Source: Otis tarda (Eukaryota; Chordata; Aves; Otidiformes; Otididae). From it: a stretch of 64,000 bases of DNA. The notes below the pieces were generated by a model. It was not told the DNA's origin and did not search any database. It was given only the letters and a program-made list of their open reading frames with translations. The stretch covers positions 72,222,463-72,286,462 of the forward strand of contig CM048554.1 of the NCBI GenBank assembly GCA_026413225.1, written 5' to 3'. Made by a program: the position numbers and the translations under genes. Positions within the stretch are counted from its first letter, which is position 1. Each line of letters starts with the position of its first letter. Below, piece by piece: positions 50,036-62,160 of this stretch.

Positions 50036-50050
50036 CCGCCAGGGGGCGCC
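50036..50050 (+). promoter_or_regulatory. CTCF-like binding site
   Basis: The 15-mer CCGCCAGGGGGCGCC fits the vertebrate CTCF core (CC-G/A-S-Y-AGRKGGCRS) at every informative position. It lies about 470 bp upstream of the SLC35F1 start codon, at the outer side of the CpG island. A second weaker GGCGGCAG core follows within 20 bp. Binding is inferred from the motif only. Confidence 0.6.
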
Positions 50051-50208
50051 GCTGGCGGCAGCGGCGGCAGCGCCCCCGCTCTCGCGTGGCGCTGGGGGGC
50101 GGGCGGGGTGCGGGGGCGACCCCGCAGGAGCGGCGTGGCGATGGGGAGGGGGTGTCCCGGGTCCCTTCACGCAGCCAGGTGCCGCTGTTCCCCCCCCCCG
50201 CCCCTCCT

Positions 50209-50235
50209 GGGGGTGGGGCAGGGGGGAGCCGGGGG
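50209..50235 (+). other. G-quadruplex-forming motif
   Basis: Four runs of 5, 4, 6 and 5 G separated by loops of 1, 2 and 4 bases satisfy the classical G4 pattern on the plus (antisense) strand. It lies at the upstream edge of the CpG island and follows a run of ten C at about 50190. Confidence 0.6.
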
Positions 50236-52239
50236 AGCGGGCTGGCCGGCTGAGCCCTTGCATACCCCCAAACTTCACCCCGTTGGGTACTCGTGGGCTT
50301 TCTTTTGGGGTGTTCAGTTGCCTTTTTGGGGTGGGTTTCTTTGCTGGTCAGTTGGCTCTTGGCTACAGCTGGGCAACGGGGCACCTCGTCCAGTGTCCCA
50401 GTACGGTCTGAACACCTGGGAACTGCCAGGTACTTTAGTGCCGTGGCCTGTCTGGTCTTCAGTGAATTGGGAAAAAGCGTAAATTAAAAAATACCTCTGA
50501 ACACCGCCCTTGCGCTTTGGCGGCCAGAGGGGCTGCAGGAGGGACAGCAGTCACCGTAAAGTTCAGAGCTCCGTACATTTTTTATAGGGATGGTGCACTT
50601 AAAGTTCACGCCTGGGTGAGGCTTGTTGCAGACCATCGTGTTAGTCTCATTCAAACACGGGGAGTCTCTCTGAAAAGAAACAGAATGAATGTGCTTTCCG
50701 TATTTCTTATTCTAAACAGTGAGATGTTTCACTTTAAAAATTGAATTAGGCTCAGAGGAGGTAAAACATGCATACCTTTTAAATCGATCATATCTTTCTG
50801 AAACATACTACGTGATAAATTTGCAAAGTCCTGTACGTTAAATAAGTTTGAAATATCTTTTCCATTCTATTGTTCCCCCCTCCTTATTTTCGTCAAAGAT
50901 TCTTTCCCTATATTCCTGTTTGTGTGAGCCTTACACAACAGCGTGAAGGTGAGAGGAACATTCGTAAAAAGCAGGGAAATGTGGTTATAAAGCTGTGGAG
51001 TGTCCCCCAGGGAAATCAGACAGATGTAATACTCAGAATTGCTTTTGCTTTTTTTGTTTGTTTGTTTGTTTTTAATGACTAGATTTCAGGTCAGTAATGT
51101 CTGTTTATAGGAACTATTCCTTTTGCCAGTATTAATTTTTAATATGTCGGTTTACTCAGAGTACCTCAGCAGCCTCAGTCTAACGGGTCTTCAGACGAGA
51201 TCTGGCGGAGCGTGTTGCTCTACCAGAGGAATGCTTTTGAAGATGGGGCTCACTCACTCTAAATCCTCTGAAGTTCGTTCTCCGTTCTGGGCAAAAAGCC
51301 AGCTGTTTTCAGCATGAGCCGAACCCCACTTGAATCGGATTGTGCTACCAAGAGAGTCTCCTCTCTCCTATCCCCCCCATGGCAACCACATGTTTCCATG
51401 AGTGGAGAGAAGATGAGGTTCATTCTCCCTGGCAGCTCTTGGAAGTGGAAGGGACCGAGACTCCAAAGCCTCAGTGTCACAGCGGGGGCGGTAGGATGGT
51501 AGCTGCAGGGCTGGCCACCCAGTGCAGCCATCGCCGCTCTGTGCCATCACCATTTGGGTGCACCCACAGCTCACAGACTCGCTTCTATCCCATGTACCTC
51601 TAGCACCTATCTGGTAGCATTTCCATGCCCTTCTTTAATGCACCATTTTTCCAAAATGCAGCGGGATGGCAGCTGCAAATATTCTGGCAATAGTCTCTGT
51701 GCACCGGCAGGGTTTAGACAAGAGATGTGTTTGCTTCTGGGTGCTCAGTGGCCATTTCAGACTAATCCGACAGCCGAGCGGATTAGAACAACAGTGTTTG
51801 TGTAACTTTATTCCTGCTGATTAAACCGACTGAATGCATACCTGAAGTCCAATTTGGGATCCGCCGATAAACGAGGGGGGCTGTGGAAAGCTCCTGTCCT
51901 CAGGACAGCCCCCTTATTTGGCAGCCCCCTTTTTACCGCTGCAGCGGGGAACTGTAGGTCCGTGCATACAGCCGTGACAAATGGATTTCTTGCATATGCA
52001 GGTCTATCATAAATGTGCTGCCAAATTTTTCTGCGTCCAATAAAATTGTTTCCAATTACTTTTCAGTTTGTCTCGCTGTCGTACCGCACATGTAGCACTA
52101 CACCATCCCACAGCTTTGTGTGTTTAATGTTGCAGCTTAGCCATGCTGGGTTTTTCCCATGATTAGACAAAATTACTGGGCGGAACAATTATACTGGATG
52201 TATTCATTTCAGTAGTATCAGCAGATTGACGGCATCATA

Positions 52240-52259
52240 CAATCAGTAGTGACTGATTG
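52240..52259. repeat. 8-bp inverted repeat with TGATTG ends
   Basis: CAATCAGT and ACTGATTG flank the four bases AGTG. TGATTG resembles PBX/TALE-type sites, and a further AGATTGACGG lies 15-20 bases upstream. Confidence 0.5.
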
Positions 52260-53439
52260 AGAACAGCATTTTTTAATGTTTTACTAATTGCTCAAGATGA
52301 TGTTCATGTGGCTCAGTATCCCTCGCAGTCTGAGCGCTCTTGGCCCGATCTCAAACACAGCACTAAGCGTGTTCAGCTCCCTTGTAGCTGTTTCACAGTG
52401 TGTTGATGTTCAACTATGGCATGTCTGGCAGCTTCATTAGTGTGACACCCAACTGGATTAATTTTACCAAAAGATAAGAATAGAATTTGTATAATTGTGA
52501 AAATGTATTTTTTGTTAAGCATTTCATCCCCCTGATTAAGAGGGGAACACGCTAGAGATTCGTCCGATGACTCCTTTTTATGGTTTACACTGAAGAAGTG
52601 TTTTGCCTTCTAGCATTAAGTCTAGTTTTAAGTCTAAGTTTTCCAAAATTGTTTCATGAGTTTAAACCCAGGTTCTTGACCACACTGAACTGACTCAGCC
52701 TTTTTAGTCTCCCAACGTTCTCCATAAATAGAACAAAAACACCTCTCCATGGCACCTGAGTTAACAGGGAACCACGTCCATTTTACTTTTGAGTTTCTGT
52801 CTATAAACATGCACAAAACTGTTGCAACAGCAGCTGCACCAATGGGTAACACACTGCCCGGGGGCCTGGCTCAAGCCTAAGTTCTAATGCCTGAAGCCCA
52901 ATCCTTGAGCTAAGTGGGGAAGTCTTCTTCCGGGGGGTCTGACCTTGTAGCTGTGCTCTCACCCCACTTAAAACCTGGCAGGACTTGCGGCAGGACCAGA
53001 GGCTAACCGGTAACTACAGGGACAACATGGCATCGGTAAAGCTTATAAGCAGGGCAGTAGTGTCAATAAATAAATTTTTATAAAGATGTGCACATCCATC
53101 TCCAAGTAGGTTGAATGCTGGATATGAGGACTTGGGCTTTCACCTCAGCTTAGCCAAATTTTAGAGAGTGAAAATTCAGTCTTTCCTGTTCCAGCTGAAT
53201 CTCCTGGAATTGCTGTCTTCTGCAGTACTGTCAGCATCCTTTGGTCCCCAGTTAATGAACAGCTCCAAGAAAAGAAAAGAAACCCCAATTCCAGTCACTG
53301 CCACTCTCACCCAAGATATGGAACAGCTGTTAGTGTTGTGCTCTCCAAGGCTGGTTGGCTTGTCATGGGGATTCAGTCAGGCAATCAGCCTCTTCCATCA
53401 CATTTTTTCAGGAGCGGGACAAGTGAGGTACTGAAGCAG

Positions 53440-53575
53440 GTTTGGCCAAGACTGGACATGGCCTGTCATTTAGTCCTTCTAGTGGAAGGTGTCCCTGCCC
53501 ACAGCAGGGGGCTTGAAACTAGATGACCTTTAAGTTCCCTTCCAACCCAAACTATTCGGTGATTCTGTGATTTCT
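53440..53575 (+). mobile_element. CR1 LINE 3' end fragment
   Basis: This piece contains only the last coding bases and 3' UTR: GGTGTCCCTGCCCACAGCAG, then ACTAGATGACCTTTAAG and CCAACCCAAACTATTCGGTG, ending GATTCTGTGATT, which is a form of the 8-bp CR1 terminal repeat. It lies upstream of SLC35F1. Confidence 0.92.
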
Positions 53576-53635
53576 CAAGCAAACACCAGGGCTACCAAGA
53601 GGAAGAGTCATGACCTCTTTTTCATCTGTCGGAAT

Positions 53636-53800
53636 GACTATTCAATATTTGCTGGTTTATATCAAAATTATACTTTGATTTATTAATATTTAAAATTTAA
53701 TATTTGCTATAATATCCTATTTATATTAAACCTTTTTATTTTATAAAAACATTGCTTAATTATTACTAATAAACCAAATATTACATTTGTATTTGCTTTT
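53636..53800. repeat. AT-rich island 3' of a CR1 copy
   Basis: About 165 bp of very AT-rich DNA, with AATATTTGCT twice and many TTTAAAATTTAATATT-type words, begins about 60 bp after the CR1 end at 53575. No coding or known repeat identity is seen. Confidence 0.6.
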
Positions 53801-56800
53801 ATACCTGGAATGAAATAGTGGCAGCTGGAGGGAATGAGAAGACCTTTTGTTAGCACACACTACAGCAACATCACATGGATCAGCATTGGCTCAGAGACAA
53901 GATTCCTCCCACTTGTTCCTGCATGGCATTCCAGAGAGGAGGCATTCATACTTTTGATGAGTTTGGTTTGAGCACCATTGTGGATCTGCAGAGCTGCTGC
54001 CTAGCTTATTTAAAAGTAACCCGGGTATCTTTACATGCAGGGCTGCGTAGGGCAGTGGGGACAGCGTTTGTTATGGTGCTTTTGGAGGGACAAGCAACAG
54101 CCACAGAGTCAAGGTGTTGGTTTGCACAAAAGCCATTTACTCAAAATCCTTCCAAACCTCTTCTTGGGCTAGTTTTTATTACGAGAGCCCAACTGCTCCA
54201 GCCACCTCCCAACACCTCAGCAAGACTCAGAGAAGTGACAAGTTTCCAACAGGTGAGGCTGACTCTGAGAAAAAGAAGCAGGGGTAGAGGACAGCAGCAC
54301 AATCTTCGCATTAATCCTCGGCCTCCGTGCACCAGTGTCCCATTGCGGCACTATCGTTGCCATCCGCCAGGTTGGTACCGATAATCAGGGCCTCACAAGT
54401 CAACTGCTGAGGAGATGAGAAGTCAGCAGTTCTGCATCCCAGCGTAGCATGTTTATTCATACAGGCTGGTGGATGAACAGCTGTGGAAAGGCAGCATAGC
54501 TGTGGGGAATCTCAGCACACAGCCCACGTACGGTTCCTAGACAGCGGCTCTGCATCTAATGAAACAAGGAAGAGCGCGTGGAGGCACGCAGGCAGAGCTG
54601 CCTCTCCCGCTGGCTCCTCACTCCCTGCGGCACAAGCACGGCGAGATGCCCCACCTGCATCAAACAGGGAGTGAGGAAGGTTGTGGGTAACAAGGCATAT
54701 TTTTCACATCCACTGTAACGATATTTTATATTTCTCATTAGTTGCAGGAACTGACCGTAATAATTTTCACTCTTGTAGGGAAATAGTTACACACAGACAC
54801 ATGGAGACAGAGAATTACATTGCAATACTGTTGGAGCCTGAGACCAAGCAGCTGAGTCCGTATAAAAAAGATAGATTACACAATACAGAAAAGGTAAAAT
54901 CAAATAGAACTTACTCATTTCCATCACCTTGTTTGAGCAACAAAGGCACAATAAAAAGTACAATAAATAATCTGCAAATGCCTTAGCTTACAATAGTACA
55001 AGGTTCACAAGCAGTTCAAAAACAGCACATCTGTGACGGCTCAGTTTCTCTGGAGGAGGATGGGGAAAGTTTCTGTCTCACATACGATTGCCTCTTCTCC
55101 AGGATTTCACTTGCTTCACTGCTGCAGGCATCATTTCAGCAGAGCTGGTAGTAGCCATGCAGCCACTGGTAGCTCTTAGACAGTGGCAGACATTTACCTA
55201 CTTGTCCTTTCCCTAACTTCTGTAAAAAGAAATGAATCCTAGAGAGTTTAATTAAGAAATATATTAACTTCCCTGTTTTGCTTGTAGCATGGGTCACTCA
55301 CAGACTCAAAACCTCAGACTGGAAAGAAAACTGAATCTCAAATAAAGCAACAGCAGCTCATCAGCTCGGAAAGCTGCAGGGAGGCAGGCTGTTATTTCCC
55401 TTGTTGATACTCAGTACTGAAAAAACAAGCAGGAAGAAGTCCCTAATCTGCTAGCGAAAGAGAATTGAATTTATAATAGTTGTGTGATGCTATTTTTGCG
55501 CAGCCCAATAGTGTCTTCAATCTACTTGTTCTTTTCAATAAACCACATTACAATTAGTTTATTTGTTTTATCGCATGCTTCCTCTCCTTCCTCGTTACAT
55601 AATGGAATGTCAGCCTGAAGTACGCCCTGATTTAAGTCTCTACTTGTCCAGAAACAACAAGTTTTTTAAATAATCTTGTTCTTCTGTGAAGAAACAATAA
55701 CCCTTTTCAACCTGTTACTGTTCAGCAATCAAAAAACATGATATGCAGATGTGAAAACTCAAATCAATTCCTTTTGAGATTGAGGAAACAAGTCTTGAGA
55801 AGTCCTTTTCAGGAGGAATATGACAATCTAATATTGCTTTATTTCTTTACCTATCTGTCCTTTTTACAAAATCCTCCATCTAACAGACTTTGTTCACTCG
55901 TGCATCATCCCCAGCTCTCACGCCCGCGCTTGGGAAGCCCTTTGCCTGCCGTGTGGAAGGAGCACTTCTCCTCTGGCTGGTGTCTTGGAAACGCCCGGCT
56001 CTTGCAAAGGAGGGCTCTTCTCTGCCTGGGGGACTCAGGGAGCAGGTCGGAGGAACGCTTTGACCACAACTTGGGAAATATTTTTGGGACCGACACAGTA
56101 GACGTAGACGTTCTGTTTGTCTAGGATCATCTATCTGGGTTCCTGCCTTCAAAATGAACCATGTCCATGTCCATATCCCTTCTGCATGCAGAGCCATCTA
56201 CATGTCTAGGCCCCTTATAATGAATTAGGAGCACTAGCCCAAGGATAACCAGAGACTGACTCCCTAAATTGGGAAGGGAGACACACTTCACAGCAGAGGT
56301 GGTTTATTAGTCCATTTTCAAGCCAGATCATCAACAATCTGACAAGGAGAGGACTGAGTTTAGAAGAGTGAAGCTGCCCTTGGACTGAGAGCTGTTTCAC
56401 TGCTCCAGTCTCATCATACAATTTCCATACGGAGGTCATTCAGTGAAATTTAGAGGTGTGCGATGTGTAAGAGGTCCTATAAGGTGATCTTGAGGTCCTG
56501 CTGGCCATGCACTCTGCGAGTAAGCGATGTCCAAGCAAATGCTGGAGGTGAGAGGACAGAGACATCCTGCCAGACACCGGGGCAAAGTGACACAGCAGTT
56601 TTGCTGGACAAGAATTACATCTGGAAAAAAGATTTTAACATCTGAAGAAATTCACCTTGGGAGAAGAACGAGAGTGCGTTTTGTCACGGAGGAAAGCCAT
56701 TAGACAGGCTGTGGAGGAATTAAAGGGGATTCCCAAAAAGAAAATGTGCTAACCCCCAGAGAAAAACAACCATACATATTTTATGCCTTAGTTTTGTTGT

Positions 56801-57649
56801 AATAAATTTAACTGACAAACTTTTGTTCTAGTTAATAACACTTCACTTTCAGAGGCCTCTGGGTTTCTAATTACTGCTGTCATATCTCCCAGAGGAAACA
56901 AATTGGCAGGGCTGAAACCTAAATCAAACCTGCTGGAGATGCAAGCAAGACCCTAGGGAGTGCAACTCCAGCCCTGACCAAGGGCATGAGTGGTATGGTC
57001 CTTCCTCCATCCCCAGGGCCACGGGGAGAGGCATCTGGCTGCGGGCAGGCTCCATGAGGCAGGAGCAGAAGGGTCGCACTTTCAAGCAGTGCTCATGATG
57101 GTGCCAGCAAGGTTTAGCTTTTCCCTCTTATTTTTATCTGTGTGGTAGGGCCATTTGAAATGGTGCTGCTGTGACTACATCTGCGTCTTTGCTGGTGCTG
57201 CCCGCCATTCATGCCCAGTTTAGGCTTATCATGTCTTCACTCTCTGGTCTTGTGTACATCTAGTCCCATCTACTATGGATCCTGCTGCACAGAGATGCCT
57301 TCTCAGAGCTGATCAATACATCTGTGACAACATAGCAATGTTTTAGTGAATTCTCTAAGAGGAGGAAGAGCACTGACCTTTGTGCTACCTTTTCTTCTGC
57401 TTTCTTTTTGTACAATATTTGGATCAGCTGTATTGAAATCAGAGTAAGCTGTTGAAAGCAAAAATGGCTTTATATCATTTGTAGCTTCCTGAGGCCACCT
57501 GGGACTGTCAGGATCTTGCTTAGACCTTGAGGTTGCCCTAGAGTCTGGGATATACAGGAACAAACATGCTCTTTTTCTAGCATGATGATGACCTAAAGAC
57601 AGCAAATCACAGCATCTTTAGGGTACAGGCTACAAGAACTGCCAGGTAC

Positions 57650-57812
57650 TTCATTAATTCCATCAGGCAGTGGCACTGACTGACCAGGATGGATCCTTAG
57701 AGGTTTTCAAGACTCAACTGGAAAAAGCCCTGAGGGACCTGGTCTCATGTCACGGCTCACCATTCCATGAGTAGGAGGTTGGAGCAGAGACCTCCTGAGC
57801 TCCCTTGCAAGG
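57650..57812 (+). mobile_element. CR1 LINE 3' end fragment
   Basis: A degraded plus-strand CR1 3' end. The words TTAGAGGTTTTCAAGACTCA, CTGGAAAAAGCCCTGAG and GAGTAGGAGGTTGGA...GAGACCTCCTGAG match an older CR1 subfamily than the copy at 46707. Boundaries are approximate. Confidence 0.85.
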
Positions 57813-60800
57813 AAAGTTATCCTACAGTCATGAATTATGATTTTAGCTGTGCTGAGTTATGTTTCAACAGTATGTGCATGACCCCCCTTCTGTGGGGTCA
57901 GAAAATTCCAGAAGGGGAAAGAGCTGGGAAGAGTAACCTTTTCACTATTTTTCACTTTGTTAGGACAGAGTTACAGGAAAACACAAAAGAATGAGAATCT
58001 GTAAAGTGACTTACTCCCATATGGTATTATACAATAGTGAAAATAAAATGAATGTCAGTAAAGCAACAGCAAAGTGCTTGACCAATACAAATTCTTAATT
58101 GCTCAAATTTGTTGATAGAAATAGTAGAGGTTCAGCTTTCTTACCATTTTCCGTGCTGGACTGGAGAGATGAGCACCTCTTGGGATTATTGTCTCAGTCA
58201 AGATTCAAAATGCACATGACCAAATGGCCATTTACGGTATCCATCAATAGAGGTAACAGCTAATAAAAACAGAGAAAAATCAGAATACTTCCTTCAGGAG
58301 CAACACTATTTGGAGATATTTATTATTTTTCCCATGATTCTTTATGTCTGGTACATTTTTGCGAAATCCTTTAAAAATAAAGACTGATCTCCAGATACTA
58401 ACAAGCTCTCCTTGTCAAAGTGTAAAGAGCCTTTCCATGTTATCTTTTTTCATGTGTCACTCTGTTTTGCAGGCCTCATTGGCAAGAAATAACTGTAATT
58501 CTGCAAGTGAGTGAGAGGAGGGATTGTTGCTCAGCGAAGTCCAAAAGCTAGAATTCTGAAGGAATTAAAAATAAAGACAAAATGCATAGCTTTTTGGGGC
58601 AAGAAAATCACACCTGCTAGTCACACTTTGCAAAAAGGACAACTTTTGAGGTGATTAATGGAAGTTATTATCAGGTTCAAGGCTTTATTCAATTTTTATT
58701 TATTATTTTAGTTCTCAGTTACTGAAAAGTGGCAGCAGACATGATTAACAGGACGAGTCATGCTTAGGAATGTATCACCTAATGAGGTCATTGTGTCAGC
58801 ATCATTAGTGGTGTTCAAGATAAAGATGGATATATGGAAAGTGGAATTATTTCAGTGGTTAATCCTGCTTGATTTCAGATATTAGATTTGATGATCAGAG
58901 AAGTCATGTCCCACAGTACCCTCTACAGTAAGTTTTACCGTCTAAGAATATGCTAATGATTCATAAAGGATTATCTGAATGAACACTGAATTTCAAAAAG
59001 AGGTACAGAAACCAGAGTCCGTGGGCAAAAGCATTGACCAAATTCAGCTGGTTTTGCTGACTGGGATGCTAGCTCCTTTTGGCTTGTTCTTTTAACTTGT
59101 TCTCAGAGCATGTTTGACTAGCTCCCAGGCTAAACAACAGATGCAGAACTTAGGCAGAAATTTTACCCTGTTCCAGACTTTTGCTGCAGTTTCAGAAACT
59201 GCTCTGGCCAACACAAGTTTTCTTCTTATTTCTGTGTGCATTTGCACCTAACTGCAGAGCTGAAGCCCTGCCCTGCTCTGCACTTAGGAAGAAGAGCGGA
59301 GGAACAGGATGAAGAATGTCCTTGTCCTGATGTACAAGCAACCAGGATTTCCTCCTTACTACACTGGGATTAATGAACCTGCCTGTCACATTCTGGAGAG
59401 TATTTAACTGCCATGCCAACTGAAGCAAGAGCTACCCTCGGCGATAAGAACTACTTGGCAGACAGATATAATGCCTGTGTTGAAGTAAAAGCAAGAAAAT
59501 CCCACCATAATGTGCTCCTGTACATACTGTGAAATCCTTCTTAAGGAAGCAGGGCCTGGGTAACAGAGTTTAAATCCAGCTGAGATGGGTGAGACTGCTT
59601 TTCAGCTTTCCCTGACTCAGTAACTAACTAACCTCAGGAGTAGTGGAGACAAACTACCAGAAGGGTGCTAGACATGCAAAACATTTTACAGCGGGACATG
59701 AAGGCTGGCTCATACCCATTAAGATGTGTTGCCTGACAGCTAATCCGGTAAACTACTGCCTACTCTTGTATGAAAGCCTGTCGGACTGCAGGTCCTTCTG
59801 CTTGCTGAGTCCTCCCTTTCCTTGGACAAGCACAGATTCCATTTGCAGGTTCAGATTCAGCTCTCTCCACCTCAACCTATCCAAAGAGTTTATGAGAAAG
59901 AAAAATGGGCAGCCGAGCTAGTGTTACTACAGAGCAAGCGTCCTTTCAAAATCCATGAAATGCACAAAGACATTTCAAATTGTACATCAAAGACTTTAAT
60001 AAAGAGTGGAAACCTGTGAGATGAAAAAACAGGGTCTACCCTGTGCCTGAGACCCTCTGAAATTGTTCAGGATCTTTTGAAATTACAAGGAAGAGCAGAG
60101 AGGATGATGCAAGAAGCATCCTCAGTACTGTGATCTAGAAGCAGGCAAACCACGAATCCCCTGCAGTATGGCATCTGCCATTCAGTGAGAGTCAGCTGTT
60201 TCGTGCTTTGCAGGTAAAAAGAGTGCTGATTCTTCTGTTCTCCAAAATACCACAAATGGTCAATGCAATACCTGCGTATGGGATACTTATTTACTCCAGA
60301 TGAGGATCTTCTGGGTCTCAAAACACCAAATATCCAAGCCATGCCTCATGACAAGACAGCAACTTGTGCATTCACACTGAATTCATGGCAAACATTGTAC
60401 AAAAGCTGTACTGAATTAAAGCAATTTGAGGAATATGATTGTAATTGTACGGTATGTCCACCCGCTGGACCAACTGCTGGACTAGGAGTCCCTGTGGGTG
60501 ACATTCATCCCTGTATGAGGGGATGAGCACCTCACTCATTTTACTTAAACTAAAATAGTGTGCAAGTAAAATAAAAGCTACGTGCCACTCCTTCCCCAGA
60601 GCCTACGTTTCAGACAGAGCGAGACACTGTCTTCTTGCTTCGCAGACTGCTTTGAGGCTGCCGTACTCAGAGGAACTGTTTACACCGAGTAGCTGGACAT
60701 GAGCTCTGGAGCTGTGCTTGATGGCGATGCAGCAGTAATCTGTGCACAGAACAAGGTAGAAATCTCACTAGGCCCCTCACCAGCTGTAAGGTTATGTCAC

Positions 60801-60932
60801 ACTTCGGTGTAAGCAGCTGCTACAGCTTTCTGAAATGTCTGGAGGGTTTAAGAGCTACATTATAGCAACAAAACATACCCAGAAAATGTCAGTGTGACAA
60901 TTTCATAGGCTTTCAGCATGAAACCCGGAGAC

Positions 60933-60954
60933 CTTCCAGAGCATGCTCTGGAAG
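60933..60954. repeat. 22-bp perfect palindrome
   Basis: CTTCCAGAGCA followed by TGCTCTGGAAG is an exact 22-bp self-complement with a GCATGC centre and mixed base composition. No known element is seen at this site. It includes the halves TTCCAGAG and CTCTGGAA. Confidence 0.88.
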
Positions 60955-62131
60955 CCCAACTGTTTTTGTTTTTTTTTACAAGCCCTACCATGTGCCTGAA
61001 GGTCATCACCACCGCCATTTCTGACCCACAGAGCTCTTCAGGAGTCTCTCATGGTGTTCTGGGGTGCTTCTGCAGCTGATGAAAAGGTTCCTCCAGAACA
61101 GGGAATTGTTTGTGTACAGTAAAAATTAATGATGAGAAATGACAGCTAGATGGGTAATGCTTATGAGATGGAAAATACAGGATTACAAGTATCATCGCTG
61201 CTCTTAGATCTTCCTGCTCCCCAAAACCTGCCTGACTGTACCTGTTTTGCCCGTTTCTACTACGTCCGTGCCTTCTTCTCTCCCTTGTTCCACCATTTCA
61301 TGTGTGCTTTGCAGCACACAGCAAGGTGTCAACAAGCTGCTCATTTTGCTCCAGCAAAGGAAGCAAACCCAAGCTTTGACTCTTCTTCCCTTGCCTTGTG
61401 ACTTTGCCAGTATTAGATGAGTGCACTGGTTAAAAAATAATCATGATTGGCATTCGTGGCAGCAGCAGAACTGATGGAAGATAAATCAATATGAACATGG
61501 GTTAAACCAGCTTCAGTACATCTATCATAGTAATTTACATAAGTTTAAATCAATTTAATTAAACTGACTCACTTTTCTGGTAGAGAGAAGGCTTTACAGT
61601 GTGCCAAATATAAACCATTGACTGGATTAAAATAATACAAAAGGAGGGGCTGGTGACTTTCAAGTTCAAGATGATGAGTGACTGGTAGCGTCATGGAGAA
61701 GGAGCCATATGAAGATAGCTGTATGCACTCTTAACAGAAGGAAATTAATCAGAATGAAGAAAATTCCCTTACAGTGCAGTGGGGTGTGACAAGCATGATT
61801 ACTCTGAATTGTTAACCCTGTGCATTATCAGTACCTCCATAACCCTTGTCTCTGGCAGACAGTCACCTCCCAAAAAGCAAAGGGCCTTGCCTGCCACTTG
61901 AGACAGCATAACTGGTCATTGCATATTCTTAGCTGGCCATTTTTACAACATAAAACTTGTTGGTTGAAATAACTTTCCCCTTTAAATAGCTTGTTTTAAA
62001 GGTAAGTCTTGCCGTTGGGGAAGGTGCAATAATTCAGCATGAGTTTTTCTTAAAAAGTTATATCAGTCTGGGCACCTGGACAGGTAGCTCAGCTCAGCTG
62101 GTTAGTGGTAACTTCCTAAGATGTAGTTAGA

Positions 62132-62160
62132 GTCTTCTAGACTGCAGAAGTCTAGAAGGC
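62132..62160. repeat. 12-bp stem hairpin
   Basis: GTCTTCTAGACT and AGTCTAGAAGGC form a 12-bp stem, with one G-T wobble, around the 5-base loop GCAGA. It is not followed by a T-run and is not part of a recognised repeat. Confidence 0.7.

Larger units (their letters stand above)
48500..50260 (-). promoter_or_regulatory. SLC35F1: CpG island promoter and 5' UTR of SLC35F1
   Basis: About 1.75 kb of very GC- and CpG-rich DNA, sharply different from the AT-rich flanks, surrounds exon 1 and runs into the start of intron 1. GC-box-like GGGCGGG cores are visible near 49738 and 50100, and an ETS-type CCGGAAG lies on the minus strand at 49678-49684, about 110 bp before the ATG. I see no TATA box at a fitting distance, so this looks like a dispersed-start CpG promoter. 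Transcription start sites cannot be set from sequence alone. Several long ORFs on both strands here are products of the GC-rich composition. Confidence 0.85.

Noticed and set aside
49322..50482. 386-codon and overlapping 329- and 210-codon plus-strand ORFs in the CpG island
   Set aside because: Stop codons are rare in such GC-rich DNA. The translations are Arg/Ala/Pro/Gly low complexity and lie antisense to SLC35F1 exon 1.
53875..54384. 169-codon plus-strand ORF upstream of the gene
   Set aside because: No recognisable domain and no supporting signals. I looked for a possible NUS1 exon and found no match.
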